From: Pseudomonadota bacterium
Lineage (GTDB): Bacteria; Desulfobacterota; Desulfobacteria; Desulfobacterales; RPRI01
Length of the DNA stretch: 47,636 nucleotides
Direction: 5' to 3'
Assembly (NCBI GenBank): GCA_018901125.1
Contig: JAHIFE010000190.1
Coordinates: 1-47,636 of the forward strand
The notes under the pieces were generated by a model. The model had not been told where the DNA came from and searched no databases. It saw nothing but the letters and a program-made list of their open reading frames with translations. Below, in pieces: positions 8,296 through 18,276 of the stretch (position 1 is its first letter; each line of letters starts with the position of its first letter). The translations under genes were made by a program, and so were the position numbers.

Positions 8296-9734
8296 TGGCG
8301 GATCAACTTCCAAGGGTTTTGATTGTTGATGATGAAGTAAATATCGGCAATGCCTGCTTAAAAATTCTGGCAAAAAATGATCTTGAAGTCCATTACGTCC
8401 AAAATGGATACGATGCGCTGGCTATGATGAAAGCCATTCCTTTTGATGTGGTTATAACTGATCTTAAAATGAGCCGTATGGGAGGAATGGAAGTTTTAAG
8501 TAGAATTAAGGATAGATATCCGAAAACAAAAGTTATTGTCATAACCGGATATGCATCAATTTCATCGGCTGTTGAGGTTATGAAGATAGGTGCTTTTGAC
8601 TACCTGCCCAAACCTTTTACTCCTGTTGAGCTTCGTTCGGTAGTGCAGCAGGCTCTATCTTCCGGGCCTTCACATACGGAACAACCCGCCACTGAATCCG
8701 GCAGAAACATCAAAATACTTTCCCATCAGCTTGTAGGAAAAAGTCGCAAAATCCGGCAGGTAGTTTCCATGATCCAGAAAGTTGCTCCGACAGACTCCAC
8801 GGTTCTGATTTACGGTCAAAGTGGTACAGGAAAAGAGCTTGTTGCCCGAGCAGTCCATGCAAACAGCAACCGGAAGGATAAAGTATTTTTTGCAGTGGAT
8901 TGCGGGACATTGTCGGACAACCTTCTATCAAGTGAGTTGTTTGGACATGTGCGTGGAGCCTTTACAGGAGCTTATCAGGATAAAGACGGAATTTTTAAGC
9001 GCGCAAATAAAGGTACCGTGTTCTTAGATGAAATCGGCAACATCAGCTATGAAATTCAAGGTAAGCTTTTACGGTTTCTTGAAAACAGAGAGTTTATTCC
9101 GGTTGGCGGGGCAGAAGTGCAAAAGGTAGATCTGCGCTTGATTTTTGCTACTAATCAGGATCTTGCCAAAATGGTTGAAACCGGAAAATTCCGCAAAGAT
9201 TTTTACTACCGGATTATGGTATATCCTATAAACACACCTCCGTTACGGGATATTGTTTCCGATTTGCCTGAAATTGCAGAACGCTTTTTGAAGCTATTTA
9301 GCAAACAAATGAACAAGTCCATTAATGCTATTGCTCCTGAAGCATTGCAGCGGCTCATATCATATGACTGGCCCGGAAATGTCCGCCAACTGAAAAACGT
9401 AATAGAGAGAGCGGTAATTCTTAGTGAAGGAGAAATTCTTGAATCTATTCATTTTCCTGAAGTAGAACTTGCTGCCGATGTTAATGAACCGGAATCTGTG
9501 ATCATAAATCCTGAAAACCTGCTGGCTGTAACACCTGTAACCAATGAAGAATTAAAGCAAAAGAAACAGGAACTCAGGCAACAGGTTTCTCAGCAGCTTG
9601 AGAAAAATTTTATTTTAAATGCGCTTCTTCAACACAACTGGAATGTTACACTGGCAGCGGAAAAAGTCGGTATTCAGCGTACAAATTTTCAGGCCCTTAT
9701 GAAAAGACATGGTATTCGCAGGCCGCCGAAATAA
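8295..9734 (+). CDS. NtrC-family sigma-54-dependent response regulator
   Basis: This 479-residue regulator has a receiver (D12/D13, phospho-acceptor D56 in VVITDLKMS, K in YLPKPFTP), an AAA+ domain (Walker A GQSGTGKE near residue 173; GAFTGA near 221; GTVFLDEIGNI; YDWPGNVRQLKNVIERA) and a C-terminal Fis-type helix-turn-helix (NWNVTLAAEKVGIQRTNFQA). When phosphorylated, most likely by the kinase encoded just upstream, it should drive sigma-54 transcription. The clearest -24/-12 promoter in the window lies about 300 bp downstream of its stop, in front of the double-receiver gene, and is an obvious candidate target. Confidence 0.95.
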   Translation: MADQLPRVLIVDDEVNIGNACLKILAKNDLEVHYVQNGYDALAMMKAIPFDVVITDLKMSRMGGMEVLSRIKDRYPKTKVIVITGYASISSAVEVMKIGAFDYLPKPFTPVELRSVVQQALSSGPSHTEQPATESGRNIKILSHQLVGKSRKIRQVVSMIQKVAPTDSTVLIYGQSGTGKELVARAVHANSNRKDKVFFAVDCGTLSDNLLSSELFGHVRGAFTGAYQDKDGIFKRANKGTVFLDEIGNISYEIQGKLLRFLENREFIPVGGAEVQKVDLRLIFATNQDLAKMVETGKFRKDFYYRIMVYPINTPPLRDIVSDLPEIAERFLKLFSKQMNKSINAIAPEALQRLISYDWPGNVRQLKNVIERAVILSEGEILESIHFPEVELAADVNEPESVIINPENLLAVTPVTNEELKQKKQELRQQVSQQLEKNFILNALLQHNWNVTLAAEKVGIQRTNFQALMKRHGIRRPPK

Positions 9735-9736
9735 GA

Positions 9737-9781
9737 AGGAACAAGGTTCAAGGTTCGAGGCTAAAGGTTCAAGGTTTAAGG
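9737..9781. repeat. aaggttc heptamer repeats
   Basis: Imperfect head-to-tail copies of the 7-mer aaggttc follow the sigma-54 regulator gene (aaggttcaaggttc, then aaaggttcaaggtttaagg). The same heptamer, in the opposite orientation, forms a second cluster near 41021-41073. Such short tandem repeats are common intergenic filler and are likely variable in copy number. Confidence 0.7.
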
Positions 9782-10036
9782 AAGAGATAGCTCAGAAGTT
9801 TATGAGTTGATGAGCAGAATAGGGAAAACCTGCCGTAAATTTTCCACATGTTTTAATACACTGTATATTTTTTTTATACATATTGTGTCATAGTAAGTAC
9901 ATGTAAGATCAAGCAAAAATCCTTTCTTTGTTTCATGCATATCGTATAATTATCTTGTACACATTTTAAGATGATTCTTAATGGCCTTATTTTATAACTA
10001 ACTGTATTAATAAATAATAAATTGCTATATAGTTTT

Positions 10037-10052
10037 TGGCACATATTCTGCT
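10037..10052 (+). promoter_or_regulatory. Sigma-54 (-24/-12) promoter
   Basis: TGGCACATATTCTGCT matches the sigma-54 consensus TGGCAC-N5-TTGCW at all six -24 positions and four of five -12 positions, with the GG and GC pairs at exactly the right spacing. The predicted start is near 10063, leaving a leader of about 67 bp to the ATG at 10130. Two sigma-54 activators are encoded nearby. Confidence 0.75.
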
Positions 10053-10129
10053 TAAGTAGTATTTAAAAAGATAAATTATACAAAACTATTTTATATTTTT
10101 AATAATACTACAAGATAAGGAGGAGCGAT

Positions 10130-11791
10130 ATGGAACCAACAGCAAGAATTATGGTTGTTGATGACGAAAATGGCATCTGTCAGAATGTGGTAAAAATTTT
10201 ATCCAAAAATAACTATAAGGTGTCATGCGCGTTAAGCGCAAAAGAAGCCCTTGAAAAAATGTCTGAAGAATCCTATTCGCTTATCATTTCAGATCTTGTG
10301 ATGCCGGAAATGAATGGCTTGGAGTTATTGAAAAGGGTAAAAAAAGATTATCCGGAAATGAAATCGCTGATGATGACAGCTTATGCGTCAACCGATACTG
10401 CTATGAAAGCTATCCGGCTGGGTGCTCTTGACTATCTGCCCAAGCCCTTTACTCCTGATGAATTGAGAAGTACGGTTTCCCATGCCTTAAAAGGTGATCT
10501 GCCCAAGGTTCAGATACCTGCGGAAGAAGTTGAAACAATAGATGTAATTGATTTTGACATTCCCTTTGAAGCAGAAGAAGTGGCAAAATATACAGGTGAT
10601 GAATATGTAAGAAGTCTTGGGCCTTCGGATATGCCTGTTTACGAGATAAAGCCTGTTACAACACTTGAACATTATTGCTTAGTTGGAGATATGGTGTGCG
10701 AGATTTTCAAGAAACTCGGGGCAACCTGTAAAGCAGGTGTAAAAACAACCGAATGCCCTCAGAAAAAAGCCAAGGCTTCATCAGCTAAGACTAAAAAAAC
10801 GGATATATCCAAACTCGTTGGTGTTGATATGCCTTTTAACTATGACGAAGTGGTGTCCATAACCGGTCCTGAGTATTTAGCTAACCTTCACCATGAAGGG
10901 CTCTCTTTTGTGCCCTATGAAACATTGAAGAAAAATTATGAAGCTTCAGGCAGAGGTATGCAAAACATTGACGTTGATATGCCGTTTAACCGAATGGAAG
11001 TAGAGAAGATAACAGGCAAAGAATATGCTGATATCCTTAGCCGTTCGGATGTACCTGTTGTTGAGATAAAGTCTGATCAGCCACTTGAAAATTATTGCCT
11101 TCTTGGTGAAATGGTCTGTGATATCTTCAAAAAGCTGGGAAATACCTGCAAGGCCGGGGTTAAATCCAGTCTTTGTCCCCAGAAGAAAAAGGCCAAAAAG
11201 GTAAGTGGAGATGCGGTTCCGCAACAGGACATTAAAAAACTTATAGGGATTGATATGCCGTTTGACTTTGACGAAGTCGCAGAAGCCGCAGGCATTGAAT
11301 ATGCGATGAACCTTCAGACGGACGGAACTTCAATGGTTTACTATGAACAGCTGAAACAAAACGTTGCCGCTCTTTCCGGAAAAAGGGAAAAGACAGATCG
11401 TATCAAACAAATAGATGCTGATTTATCTAAAACCGTTCTTATCATTGATGATGAAATCGCCGTAAATAACAATATGCGTAAAATCCTGGCTAAAAAAGGC
11501 TATGAGATTGATCAGGCTTCGGACAAAAAACAGGCTCTTGAAAAAATCGGCTCAAATCAGTATGGACTAGTTTTACTGGATCTTAGAATACCGGGTGTTG
11601 AAGGGCTTGAGCTTTTAAAGGCTGTGCGGGCTCATCTGCCTGAAACAAAAGTAATAATCGTTACCGGTTATGCCAGCATTGAAACTGCTGTAGAAGCCGC
11701 CAGATTCGGCGCCGTTGACTATATTGCCAAACCTTTTACTCCTGCCGAACTCAGAAATGCAACTGAAAGAGCATTGCGCATTGCAGCATAA
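10130..11791 (+). CDS. Double-receiver protein with tandem Cys-rich repeat domain
   Basis: This 553-residue protein has a receiver at each end (about 1-125, with VVDDE, SDLVMPEMNG and YLPKPFTP; and about 432-553, with IIDDE, LDLRIPGVEG and YIAKPFTP). Between them lie two tandem units of about 140 residues. Each unit holds an A part, (V)D(I/M)PF…EV…TG.EY followed by a YC…VC…TC…CPQKK cluster, and a B part, VDMPF/IDMPF…EYA/L. The four cysteines recur with identical spacing, C-x6-C-x9-C-x8-C, at 183/190/200/209 and 323/330/340/349. I do not recognise this repeat. The invariant cysteines suggest metal or Fe-S binding or disulfide switching. There is no DNA-binding or catalytic domain. It is monocistronic, with a sigma-54 promoter before it and a hairpin after it. 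Confidence 0.92.
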   Translation: MEPTARIMVVDDENGICQNVVKILSKNNYKVSCALSAKEALEKMSEESYSLIISDLVMPEMNGLELLKRVKKDYPEMKSLMMTAYASTDTAMKAIRLGALDYLPKPFTPDELRSTVSHALKGDLPKVQIPAEEVETIDVIDFDIPFEAEEVAKYTGDEYVRSLGPSDMPVYEIKPVTTLEHYCLVGDMVCEIFKKLGATCKAGVKTTECPQKKAKASSAKTKKTDISKLVGVDMPFNYDEVVSITGPEYLANLHHEGLSFVPYETLKKNYEASGRGMQNIDVDMPFNRMEVEKITGKEYADILSRSDVPVVEIKSDQPLENYCLLGEMVCDIFKKLGNTCKAGVKSSLCPQKKKAKKVSGDAVPQQDIKKLIGIDMPFDFDEVAEAAGIEYAMNLQTDGTSMVYYEQLKQNVAALSGKREKTDRIKQIDADLSKTVLIIDDEIAVNNNMRKILAKKGYEIDQASDKKQALEKIGSNQYGLVLLDLRIPGVEGLELLKAVRAHLPETKVIIVTGYASIETAVEAARFGAVDYIAKPFTPAELRNATERALRIAA

Positions 11792-11795
11792 TTCT

Positions 11796-11831
11796 TTAAG
11801 AAGGCCCCTGTGGCACCAGGGGCCTTCTTAA
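11796..11831 (+). terminator. Strong hairpin terminator after the double-receiver gene
   Basis: A perfect 15-bp stem (ttaagaaggcccctg and its complement) with a 6-base loop begins 4 bp after the stop codon. No long T run follows on the + strand, so it may act as a stabilising or weak terminator. Confidence 0.7.
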
Positions 11832-12150
11832 AATAGCTTTCTGTCTCCCATAGACCGGATGAACTTATTATAGCCTTGTGTTTCTAAGGCTTAAAACCGC
11901 CCTTTTTTTATATCCTGTTGGTATAACATCAACCAGTTAACGATTCCCTGCGATTGTAAACGTCTTAGCAACTCCAAAAATAGCTGTCAGAGCCGCTTAA
12001 ACTTATTTAAATATAGAATATTATTTTATAAAATCCTAAATCTTCTTGACAAATTATTAATAACTAAAGAGAATAATTATATAGGTTATACTCTTTTTTT
12101 AATTCAAGCGATCAAAAAGCTATTTTGAATGGTGGACGGGGGAATATTCA
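11832..12150. other. Intergenic region upstream of the membrane hybrid kinase
   Basis: About 320 bp of AT-rich DNA with no convincing gene. It contains a possible sigma-70 promoter (12046-12074), and a GGACGGGGGA ribosome-site region lies just before the ATG at 12151. Confidence 0.45.
12046..12074 (+). promoter_or_regulatory. Possible sigma-70 promoter
   Basis: A perfect -35 TTGACA (12046-12051) is followed after 17 bp by GAGAAT (12069-12074), which matches four of six -10 positions. It is about 75 bp upstream of the hybrid kinase start. The surrounding DNA is very AT-rich, so chance matches are likely. Confidence 0.4.
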
Positions 12151-15100
12151 ATGACAGATGCCACTGTTGAACAACCTGCTCGAAATAAGGAACCTTTCTC
12201 ATATATCCTTATACTGCTTTTTATAATCCTTATCACCGGCATTTTAGCAGCGGGTTTTTTTTACTATCGTAGCCAGGAAAAAAATTTCCGGGCCGGGGTG
12301 GATAGCCAGCTTTCTGCCATTGCGGATATGAAAGTAGAGGAACTTTTGCAGTGGAGAAAGGAGAGGCTGTGGGATGCCTCTATCTGCTACAAAAACGTCA
12401 ACCTTTCCCTGCGGGTAAAGCGATATCTCGAAACACCTCACAACCCTGATGCAAGAAGTAAATTAATGATGTGGCTTCACAAGGCCGGAGCTGCCAATCA
12501 GTATGACCATGTATTCTTGCTGGATACACGGGGTGTATTACGCATGTCTGATCCGGAATCGCCTGAACCGGAATCATCTGAAAAGGTTCCTTCCCACCTT
12601 GTCAGAGATGTTTCCGAAGTCATCAGCTCGGAAAAAATAACTTTTCTTGATTTCCACCGTGATTCGCCCGATCGTCCTGTTTATCTGGCGATACTTGTTC
12701 CTATCCTGGATGAAGAGAATAGCGGTCTTCCCCTTGGTACTATTGTTTTTATCATCAAACCTGAAACTTATCTTTATCCCTTAATTCAATCCTGGCCAGT
12801 GGACAGCCGGACTGCCGAAACGCTTCTGGTTCGAAGAGAAGGAGACGATGTCCTTTTCTTAAACGAGCTTAAGTTTAAGAAAAATACAGCTCTTAACCTG
12901 AGATTTCCCTTGAATCAGAGTCATGATCTGCCTGCTGCTATGGCAGTACTTGGAATTGAAGGGATTGTAGAAGGTAGAGACTACCGTGGAGTTCCGGTGG
13001 TTGCCTGTGTCAGGGCCATACCCGATTCACCGTGGTTTCTTGTTGCCCGAATGGATATATCAGAAGTATATGCGCCTTTAAGAGAACGACTGTGGATAAT
13101 AATTATTTTTGTTGGTTCTTTGCTTATCGGGACGGGTGCCGGAATCGGCTTTATATTGTGGCATCGTCAGTCCCGGTACTACCGGGAGAAGTTTGAGTCA
13201 GCCGGGGCTTTGCAGGCAAGTGAAACCCGCTATCGCAGGACACTCGACAGTATGATGGAAGGTTGTGAGATTGTAAGTTTTGACTGGCGCTACCTTTATG
13301 TGAACGAGGAAACCATCAGGCAATGCCGCCGAACCAAAGAGGAATTGCTTGGTCATAAAATAATAGATGTATTCCCCGGCATAATAGATTCGAAAGAGTT
13401 TGCTGTTATGCAGCGTTGTATGGATGAACGAAGTTCTGTTTCCATGGAAAATGAGTTTAATTACTCTGATGGCCATAAGGCATGGTTTTATATGAGCATC
13501 CAGCCTGTTCCCGAAGGAATTTTCATGCTTTCTATGGATATCACGGAACAGAAACAGGCTCAAGAGCGGGAGAAGCATTTAAACGCTATCATAAGAGCCA
13601 TCAGAAAAGTAAACCAACTCATAACCAAGGAGAAAGATCGCGACCGGCTGATTAAAGGGGCATGTGAGGGTCTTGTTGCAACCCGAGGTTTCAACAGCGC
13701 ATGGATTAGCCTCATTGATTCATCAGGAATGTTGGTACATCTTGCAGAATCAGGTCTTGGGGAAAATTTCAGGCTGTTAAAAGAATTGCTTAAAAAGAGT
13801 CAATTGCCCCAATGCATACGAAAAGCCCTGACCCAAAACGAAGTTGTGATTACAACAGACACTATCATTGATTGTCCGGATTGCCCGCTTGTATCCGCTT
13901 ATAAAGATAATGCATCTTTTTGTGTGAAGCTTGAATACGGCGGAAAGGTCTACGGGACTCTTACAGTCTTAGTGCCTCAAACTTTTTCCATGGATAAGGA
14001 AGAACAGGCCTTGTTTCACGAGGTCGGGGGTGACATTGCCTTTGGTCTTTATAATATTGAGCAGGAAGAAAAACAACGCCAAATGGTCATGGAATTAAGC
14101 TATTCGGAAACACGATACAGAACCCTGTTTGAAGGTGCGGCCGAAGGCATTTTAATCATTGAAATGGAAAACAGAATATTCCAATATGCTAATCCTGCTA
14201 TCTGCAAGATGCTGGGGTATACGCAAGATGAATTGAAAACAATGAATGTTATGGACATTCACCCCAAAAATGATTTTGACCGTGTGATTCCCGAATTCGA
14301 AGCGCTGGAGAGACAGGGGGGAGGAGTGGTAAAAAATATCCCATGCCTTAGAAAAGACGGGACAATCATCTATGCTGATTTTAATACAACGCTTACATCG
14401 ATCGACGGAATCACTTGCAATGTTGGTTTTGTTACAGATGTTACAGAAAGAAAGAGTCTGGAACAGCAGCTCCTGCAATCCCAGAAGCTCGAAGCTGTCG
14501 GCATTCTGTCCGGGGGAATTGCCCATGACTTCAACAACCTTCTTACAACGATCATAGGAAATGCAGAGCTGGCCCTTACAGATATCCCAAAAGATGATCC
14601 TGTGCGGGAAGAGATTAAGGAAATTAAGCTTGCAGGTGAACGTGCCGCCTCTCTGACACGGCAGCTTCTGGCTTTTAGCCGGAAACAGGTTCTTCAACCA
14701 ACAGTAATAGATCTCAATGAAACGGCTTTGGATATGGAAAAGATGCTTTGCCGGATGATCGGAGAAAATATTGAATTGAGAACAATCCTTGCCCCGGATT
14801 TAGGACAAGTTGAGGTCGATGCGGGACAGATCGAACAGGTGATAATGAATCTTGTGGTAAATGCAAGAGATGCAATGCCGGATGGCGGAAAGATTACCAT
14901 AGAGACAAAAAATGTAAACATCGATGATGAGTATGCACATTCCCATGTGGCTGTGACGCCAGGCTTGTACGTAATGCTGGGTGTGAGTGACACAGGAGCA
15001 GGTATGCCGGACGAAATCAAGGCCCATATTTTTGAGCCTTTTTTTACAACAAAGGTAAAAGGGAAGGGGACTGGCCTTGGGCTTTCCACAGTTTACGGTA

Positions 15101-15609
15101 TTATAAAGCAGAGCAACGGAAATATCTGGGTTTACAGCGAGCCCGGCAAAGGAACCACCTTCAAGATTTATCTGCCCCGAGTCGAAAAACCGGCATCGGA
15201 TACAGAACAAATGGCTGAAAGTACTGATATACCGACCGGTACGGAAACTATTCTTGTTGTGGAGGACGACGAGATGGTTCGCGATTTTATTGTAAAAGTC
15301 CTTGAATATTATGGTTATAAAGTTCTATCAGCCGTAAATGGCGAAGAGGCTATTAAAATTTCCGGGGACTATCATGGATCCATTCACCTCACCCTGACAG
15401 ATGTTGTCATGCCAGGGATAAGCAGTCAGGACATGGAACAGAGCTTAAAATCTTTAAGACCTGAAATGAAGGTGATTTATATGTCCGGGTACACAGACAA
15501 TACTATTGTGCACCATGGTGTGCTGGATTCCGGAAAGGCATTTATTGGTAAGCCTTTCTCCCCCGAATCTTTGGGACGTAAAGTGAGGCAAGTGCTGGAT
15601 TTGCAGTAA
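12151..15609 (+). CDS. Membrane hybrid histidine kinase (sensor-PAS-GAF-PAS-HisKA-HATPase-REC)
   Basis: This 1152-residue sensor has a transmembrane helix at about 17-39, a periplasmic Cache-like region of about 270 residues, and a second helix at about 313-335. A PAS domain (about 355-470), a GAF domain (about 490-640), another PAS (about 650-765), a HisKA domain with H near 791 ([20 protein letters not shown]), a HATPase domain ([28 protein letters not shown]) and a C-terminal receiver ([20 protein letters not shown]) follow. It should sense an external ligand and pass phosphate to its own receiver and on to an unknown regulator. Its catalytic half closely resembles the hybrid kinase at 21610, which suggests duplication. 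The MITE-like copy B lies 50 bp downstream. Confidence 0.94.
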   Translation: MTDATVEQPARNKEPFSYILILLFIILITGILAAGFFYYRSQEKNFRAGVDSQLSAIADMKVEELLQWRKERLWDASICYKNVNLSLRVKRYLETPHNPDARSKLMMWLHKAGAANQYDHVFLLDTRGVLRMSDPESPEPESSEKVPSHLVRDVSEVISSEKITFLDFHRDSPDRPVYLAILVPILDEENSGLPLGTIVFIIKPETYLYPLIQSWPVDSRTAETLLVRREGDDVLFLNELKFKKNTALNLRFPLNQSHDLPAAMAVLGIEGIVEGRDYRGVPVVACVRAIPDSPWFLVARMDISEVYAPLRERLWIIIIFVGSLLIGTGAGIGFILWHRQSRYYREKFESAGALQASETRYRRTLDSMMEGCEIVSFDWRYLYVNEETIRQCRRTKEELLGHKIIDVFPGIIDSKEFAVMQRCMDERSSVSMENEFNYSDGHKAWFYMSIQPVPEGIFMLSMDITEQKQAQEREKHLNAIIRAIRKVNQLITKEKDRDRLIKGACEGLVATRGFNSAWISLIDSSGMLVHLAESGLGENFRLLKELLKKSQLPQCIRKALTQNEVVITTDTIIDCPDCPLVSAYKDNASFCVKLEYGGKVYGTLTVLVPQTFSMDKEEQALFHEVGGDIAFGLYNIEQEEKQRQMVMELSYSETRYRTLFEGAAEGILIIEMENRIFQYANPAICKMLGYTQDELKTMNVMDIHPKNDFDRVIPEFEALERQGGGVVKNIPCLRKDGTIIYADFNTTLTSIDGITCNVGFVTDVTERKSLEQQLLQSQKLEAVGILSGGIAHDFNNLLTTIIGNAELALTDIPKDDPVREEIKEIKLAGERAASLTRQLLAFSRKQVLQPTVIDLNETALDMEKMLCRMIGENIELRTILAPDLGQVEVDAGQIEQVIMNLVVNARDAMPDGGKITIETKNVNIDDEYAHSHVAVTPGLYVMLGVSDTGAGMPDEIKAHIFEPFFTTKVKGKGTGLGLSTVYGIIKQSNGNIWVYSEPGKGTTFKIYLPRVEKPASDTEQMAESTDIPTGTETILVVEDDEMVRDFIVKVLEYYGYKVLSAVNGEEAIKISGDYHGSIHLTLTDVVMPGISSQDMEQSLKSLRPEMKVIYMSGYTDNTIVHHGVLDSGKAFIGKPFSPESLGRKVRQVLDLQ

Positions 15610-16015
15610 AGCGGCAAAGGCATATAATATAACCAATTGACTTTCATACTTAAATTAAAGAGCCACTTTCAAAACGTTTCAGTTTGGTCAAGGTCAAGGC
15701 GGGTGAAAATTTTAACCGCAGGAATACATAGAGTATTTCGAGGATTAAAATTTTCGCCCAACGCAGAGATCGGCCAAAATGGGACGTTTTGAAAGTGGCT
15801 CTAAAGATAATAGCTTGAAATACAGCTCTATGGGATATTTTGTAGATCCCAAAACGTCTTAGATTCAATTGTTTCCCCTCAATCTTAATCTTTGCTAAAT
15901 ATTGAAACATTGTTACGCAAGAAGATGAAATCTGTTCATCCGGTTAAAGCTTTTGAACTGAACCAATAAAGAAAAATGTTTGGATGGCGTTTATTTTTTT
16001 GGGAAGGGGGCTTTT
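15610..16015. other. Intergenic region containing MITE-like copy B
   Basis: About 400 bp between two sensor kinases. The first half is taken by the 142-bp inverted-repeat element (15660-15801). The remainder has no recognisable promoter, but a GGGAAGGGGG ribosome site lies at 16001-16010. Confidence 0.5.
15660..15801 (-). mobile_element. 142-bp MITE-like inverted-repeat element, copy B
   Basis: This copy has the same length as copy A at 6253-6394 and is nearly identical to its reverse complement. Its ends are GAGCCACTTTCAAAACGT and ACGTTTTGAAAGTGGCTC, a perfect inverted repeat. The flanking direct repeats are taaa at 15656-15659 and 15802-15805, again exactly 4 bp. Two copies with different, perfect target duplications show that this is a mobile unit and not a conserved regulatory site. 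Confidence 0.85.
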
Positions 16016-18259
16016 ATGATGGCAACAAAACCGACCTATCAAGAATTAGAACAAAAAATCAAAAAGATGGAGCAGGAAAAGCTTGAATATAATATGATTA
16101 AAGGGGCCATATTCAGTGGTGATGATCGGCCGGGATATAAAATTGGATCAAAAGTGAACAGGCAAATTAATATCGCGGAGCTTGATCTTGCCTCTATCAT
16201 TAATGTCGAAGAAATCCAATCTATCATGGATGATTTTTGTTATCTGACTCATATGACAACAGCCGTGCTTGATCTGGAAGGCAGAGTGATTGAGACTACA
16301 GGATGGCAGGATATATGTACCAAATTTCATAGAACTAATCCTGAAACAGCTCGCAATTGCACGGAAAGTGATCTCTTTTTAGCAAAGAATCTTAAACCCG
16401 GTGAATATGTAGATTATAAATGTAAGAACGGTTTATGGGATGTTGTTACACCTCTGTATGTTGGAAACAAGCATTTAGGAAACATATATACCGGGCAATT
16501 TTTTTATGATGATGAGCAGATAGATGAAGAAATTTTTATCAAACAGGCTGAGATGTACGGATTTGACAAAGTTTCATATTTGCAGGCATTACGGCGAGTA
16601 CCAAGATACAGCCGCAAAACCGTTAAGCATCTGATGCATTTTTTAGTTAAGTTTACTACATATGTTTCCGGTATCAGTTTGCTTAATACAAAACTTGAAA
16701 AGGAAATTCAGGAACGCAGGCTGGCGGAAAAGGCGCATCAGGAAAGCGAGTCCTTTATCAAGGCGGTTATGGACAATCTGCCGATAGGTGTTGCTGTGCA
16801 CTCAATTGAACCTCCTGCCGTAAAGTTTCATTATATGAACGACAATTTCCCACTATTTTACCGGACAACAAGAGAGGAGCTTGCCGACCCCGACGCTTTT
16901 TGGACTTCCATTTATCAGGACCCGGACTTCAGGGAGGAACTCAGAAAGAGGGTATTGGATGGTTACGCAAGTGGTGACCCGGCGCAGTTGCATTGGGAAG
17001 ATGTGCCGATTACCCGTAAAGGCGAAGAGACCTCTTTCATTTCCGCGCAAAATGTGCCGGTTCCAAATAAGCCATTGATGATATCGACCGTTTGGGATGT
17101 TACGGATCGAAAACTTGCTGAAGAAGCACTAAAAGAACGTGAAAAACTCCTGAATGAAGTTGGCAGGATTGCAAAAATCGGCGGGTGGGAAATGGATCTT
17201 ACTACCCGCATGGCCAGATGGACCAAAGGCACATATGATATTGTTGAAACAGGATATGATCAGCCGGTTCCGGGCCCGGATGAGCATATTGAGTATTATC
17301 TTCCCCAATACCGGTCTCTGGTTGCTGATTCCATGCAAGCGTTAATCGAAGATGATCAACTCCTGGATTTTGAAGCGCAGTTGCGGACTGCAAAGGGCAA
17401 TATGATATGGTGCCGCGCAATCGGGCGGGCAATAAAAAAGGAGGGTCGCTGCATAAAAGTTTATGGCACTTTCCAGAATATCACCGACCGGAAAAAAGCT
17501 GAAGAAGAGATCCGTGAACTGAACCGTGATCTGGAATTGCGTGTTTGCCAGCGCACTGCCCAGCTTGAGGAGGCCAACAAGGAGCTTGAGGATTTTGTGT
17601 ACTCCATATCCCATGATTTACGGGCTCCGCTGCGTTCCATCAGCGGTTTTGCCGAAATCATTGACCGCAGGCATAAAGCCTCTCTGAATGAAGAAGGCCG
17701 GCACTATTTTGATAATATTGTCAAGGCAAGCAGGCAAATGGATGTGTTGATCGATGACCTGCTCAGATTTTCCCGTTTGGGGCGCAAGGCCATAAAATCC
17801 GAAAACGTTTCACTTGCTGATGCCTTTAAAACAGCTATTGAGACACTTGCAGAACCGATAAAAAAGACAGATGCCCGAGTCCGTCTTCCCGAACAGATGC
17901 CGGTTATCCTGGGTGATTCAACTCTTGCAACCCATATCCTTATAAATCTTCTGGAAAATGCTGTAAAATACCATAAACCGGGTGTGCGGCCACTCATCGA
18001 TATCAGTGTCGAAATTGAAGATCGATATGTGAGGGTTTCCATTGCCGATAACGGAATCGGAATTGAAAAACAATATCATGAAAAAATATTCAATATTTTC
18101 CAGAGACTTCACAGCCAGGCTGATTATCCCGGAACGGGCATAGGGCTTGCCGCGGTGAAAAAGGCGCTTCAGATCATGGACGGCCAGATCCGGGTTGAAT
18201 CGGAGTTGGGCAAAGGAAGTATTTTTAAGATAAAACTTTTAAAGGCAATAACCACATAA
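16016..18259 (+). CDS. PocR/PAS sensor histidine kinase, phytochrome-type core
   Basis: I chose the ATG at 16016 (a second ATG follows at 16019) because GGGAAGGGGG lies just upstream; a TTG at 15980 would add 12 residues but has no ribosome site. The protein of about 747 residues begins with a short coiled coil, then a PocR sensory domain (about 55-225: LASIINVEEIQSIMDDF, RNCTESD, CKNGLWDVVTPLYVG, GNIYTGQFF) with cysteines typical of that family. Two PAS/PAC domains, a coiled coil, a HisKA domain of bacteriophytochrome type (YSISHDLRAPLRSISGFAEI) and a HATPase (NLLENAVKYHKPG, GTGIGLAAVKKAL) follow. It has no membrane segment. The receiver gene 17 bp downstream is the expected partner. Confidence 0.92.
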   Translation: MMATKPTYQELEQKIKKMEQEKLEYNMIKGAIFSGDDRPGYKIGSKVNRQINIAELDLASIINVEEIQSIMDDFCYLTHMTTAVLDLEGRVIETTGWQDICTKFHRTNPETARNCTESDLFLAKNLKPGEYVDYKCKNGLWDVVTPLYVGNKHLGNIYTGQFFYDDEQIDEEIFIKQAEMYGFDKVSYLQALRRVPRYSRKTVKHLMHFLVKFTTYVSGISLLNTKLEKEIQERRLAEKAHQESESFIKAVMDNLPIGVAVHSIEPPAVKFHYMNDNFPLFYRTTREELADPDAFWTSIYQDPDFREELRKRVLDGYASGDPAQLHWEDVPITRKGEETSFISAQNVPVPNKPLMISTVWDVTDRKLAEEALKEREKLLNEVGRIAKIGGWEMDLTTRMARWTKGTYDIVETGYDQPVPGPDEHIEYYLPQYRSLVADSMQALIEDDQLLDFEAQLRTAKGNMIWCRAIGRAIKKEGRCIKVYGTFQNITDRKKAEEEIRELNRDLELRVCQRTAQLEEANKELEDFVYSISHDLRAPLRSISGFAEIIDRRHKASLNEEGRHYFDNIVKASRQMDVLIDDLLRFSRLGRKAIKSENVSLADAFKTAIETLAEPIKKTDARVRLPEQMPVILGDSTLATHILINLLENAVKYHKPGVRPLIDISVEIEDRYVRVSIADNGIGIEKQYHEKIFNIFQRLHSQADYPGTGIGLAAVKKALQIMDGQIRVESELGKGSIFKIKLLKAITT

Positions 18260-18276
18260 TTTGGGAGAATATAGCA

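Larger units (their letters stand above)
9735..10129. other. Intergenic region with heptamer repeats and a sigma-54 promoter
   Basis: This 395-bp gene-free stretch opens with aaggttc heptamer repeats (9737-9781), continues as strongly AT-rich DNA with a small inverted repeat (tgtata…tataca, about 9862-9880), and ends with a -24/-12 promoter and a strong AAGGAGG ribosome site before the gene at 10130. The AT-rich part is where activator binding sites would be expected, but I could not identify a specific operator. Confidence 0.5.

Noticed and set aside
14152-15210. Long minus-strand open frames opposite the membrane hybrid kinase
   Set aside because: Antisense shadows of the conserved HisKA/HATPase region; no start signals or motifs.
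15980-16015. TTG start giving 12 extra residues for the PocR/PAS kinase
   Set aside because: The GGGAAGGGGG ribosome site lies between this TTG and the ATG pair at 16016/16019, so the ATG is the better start.
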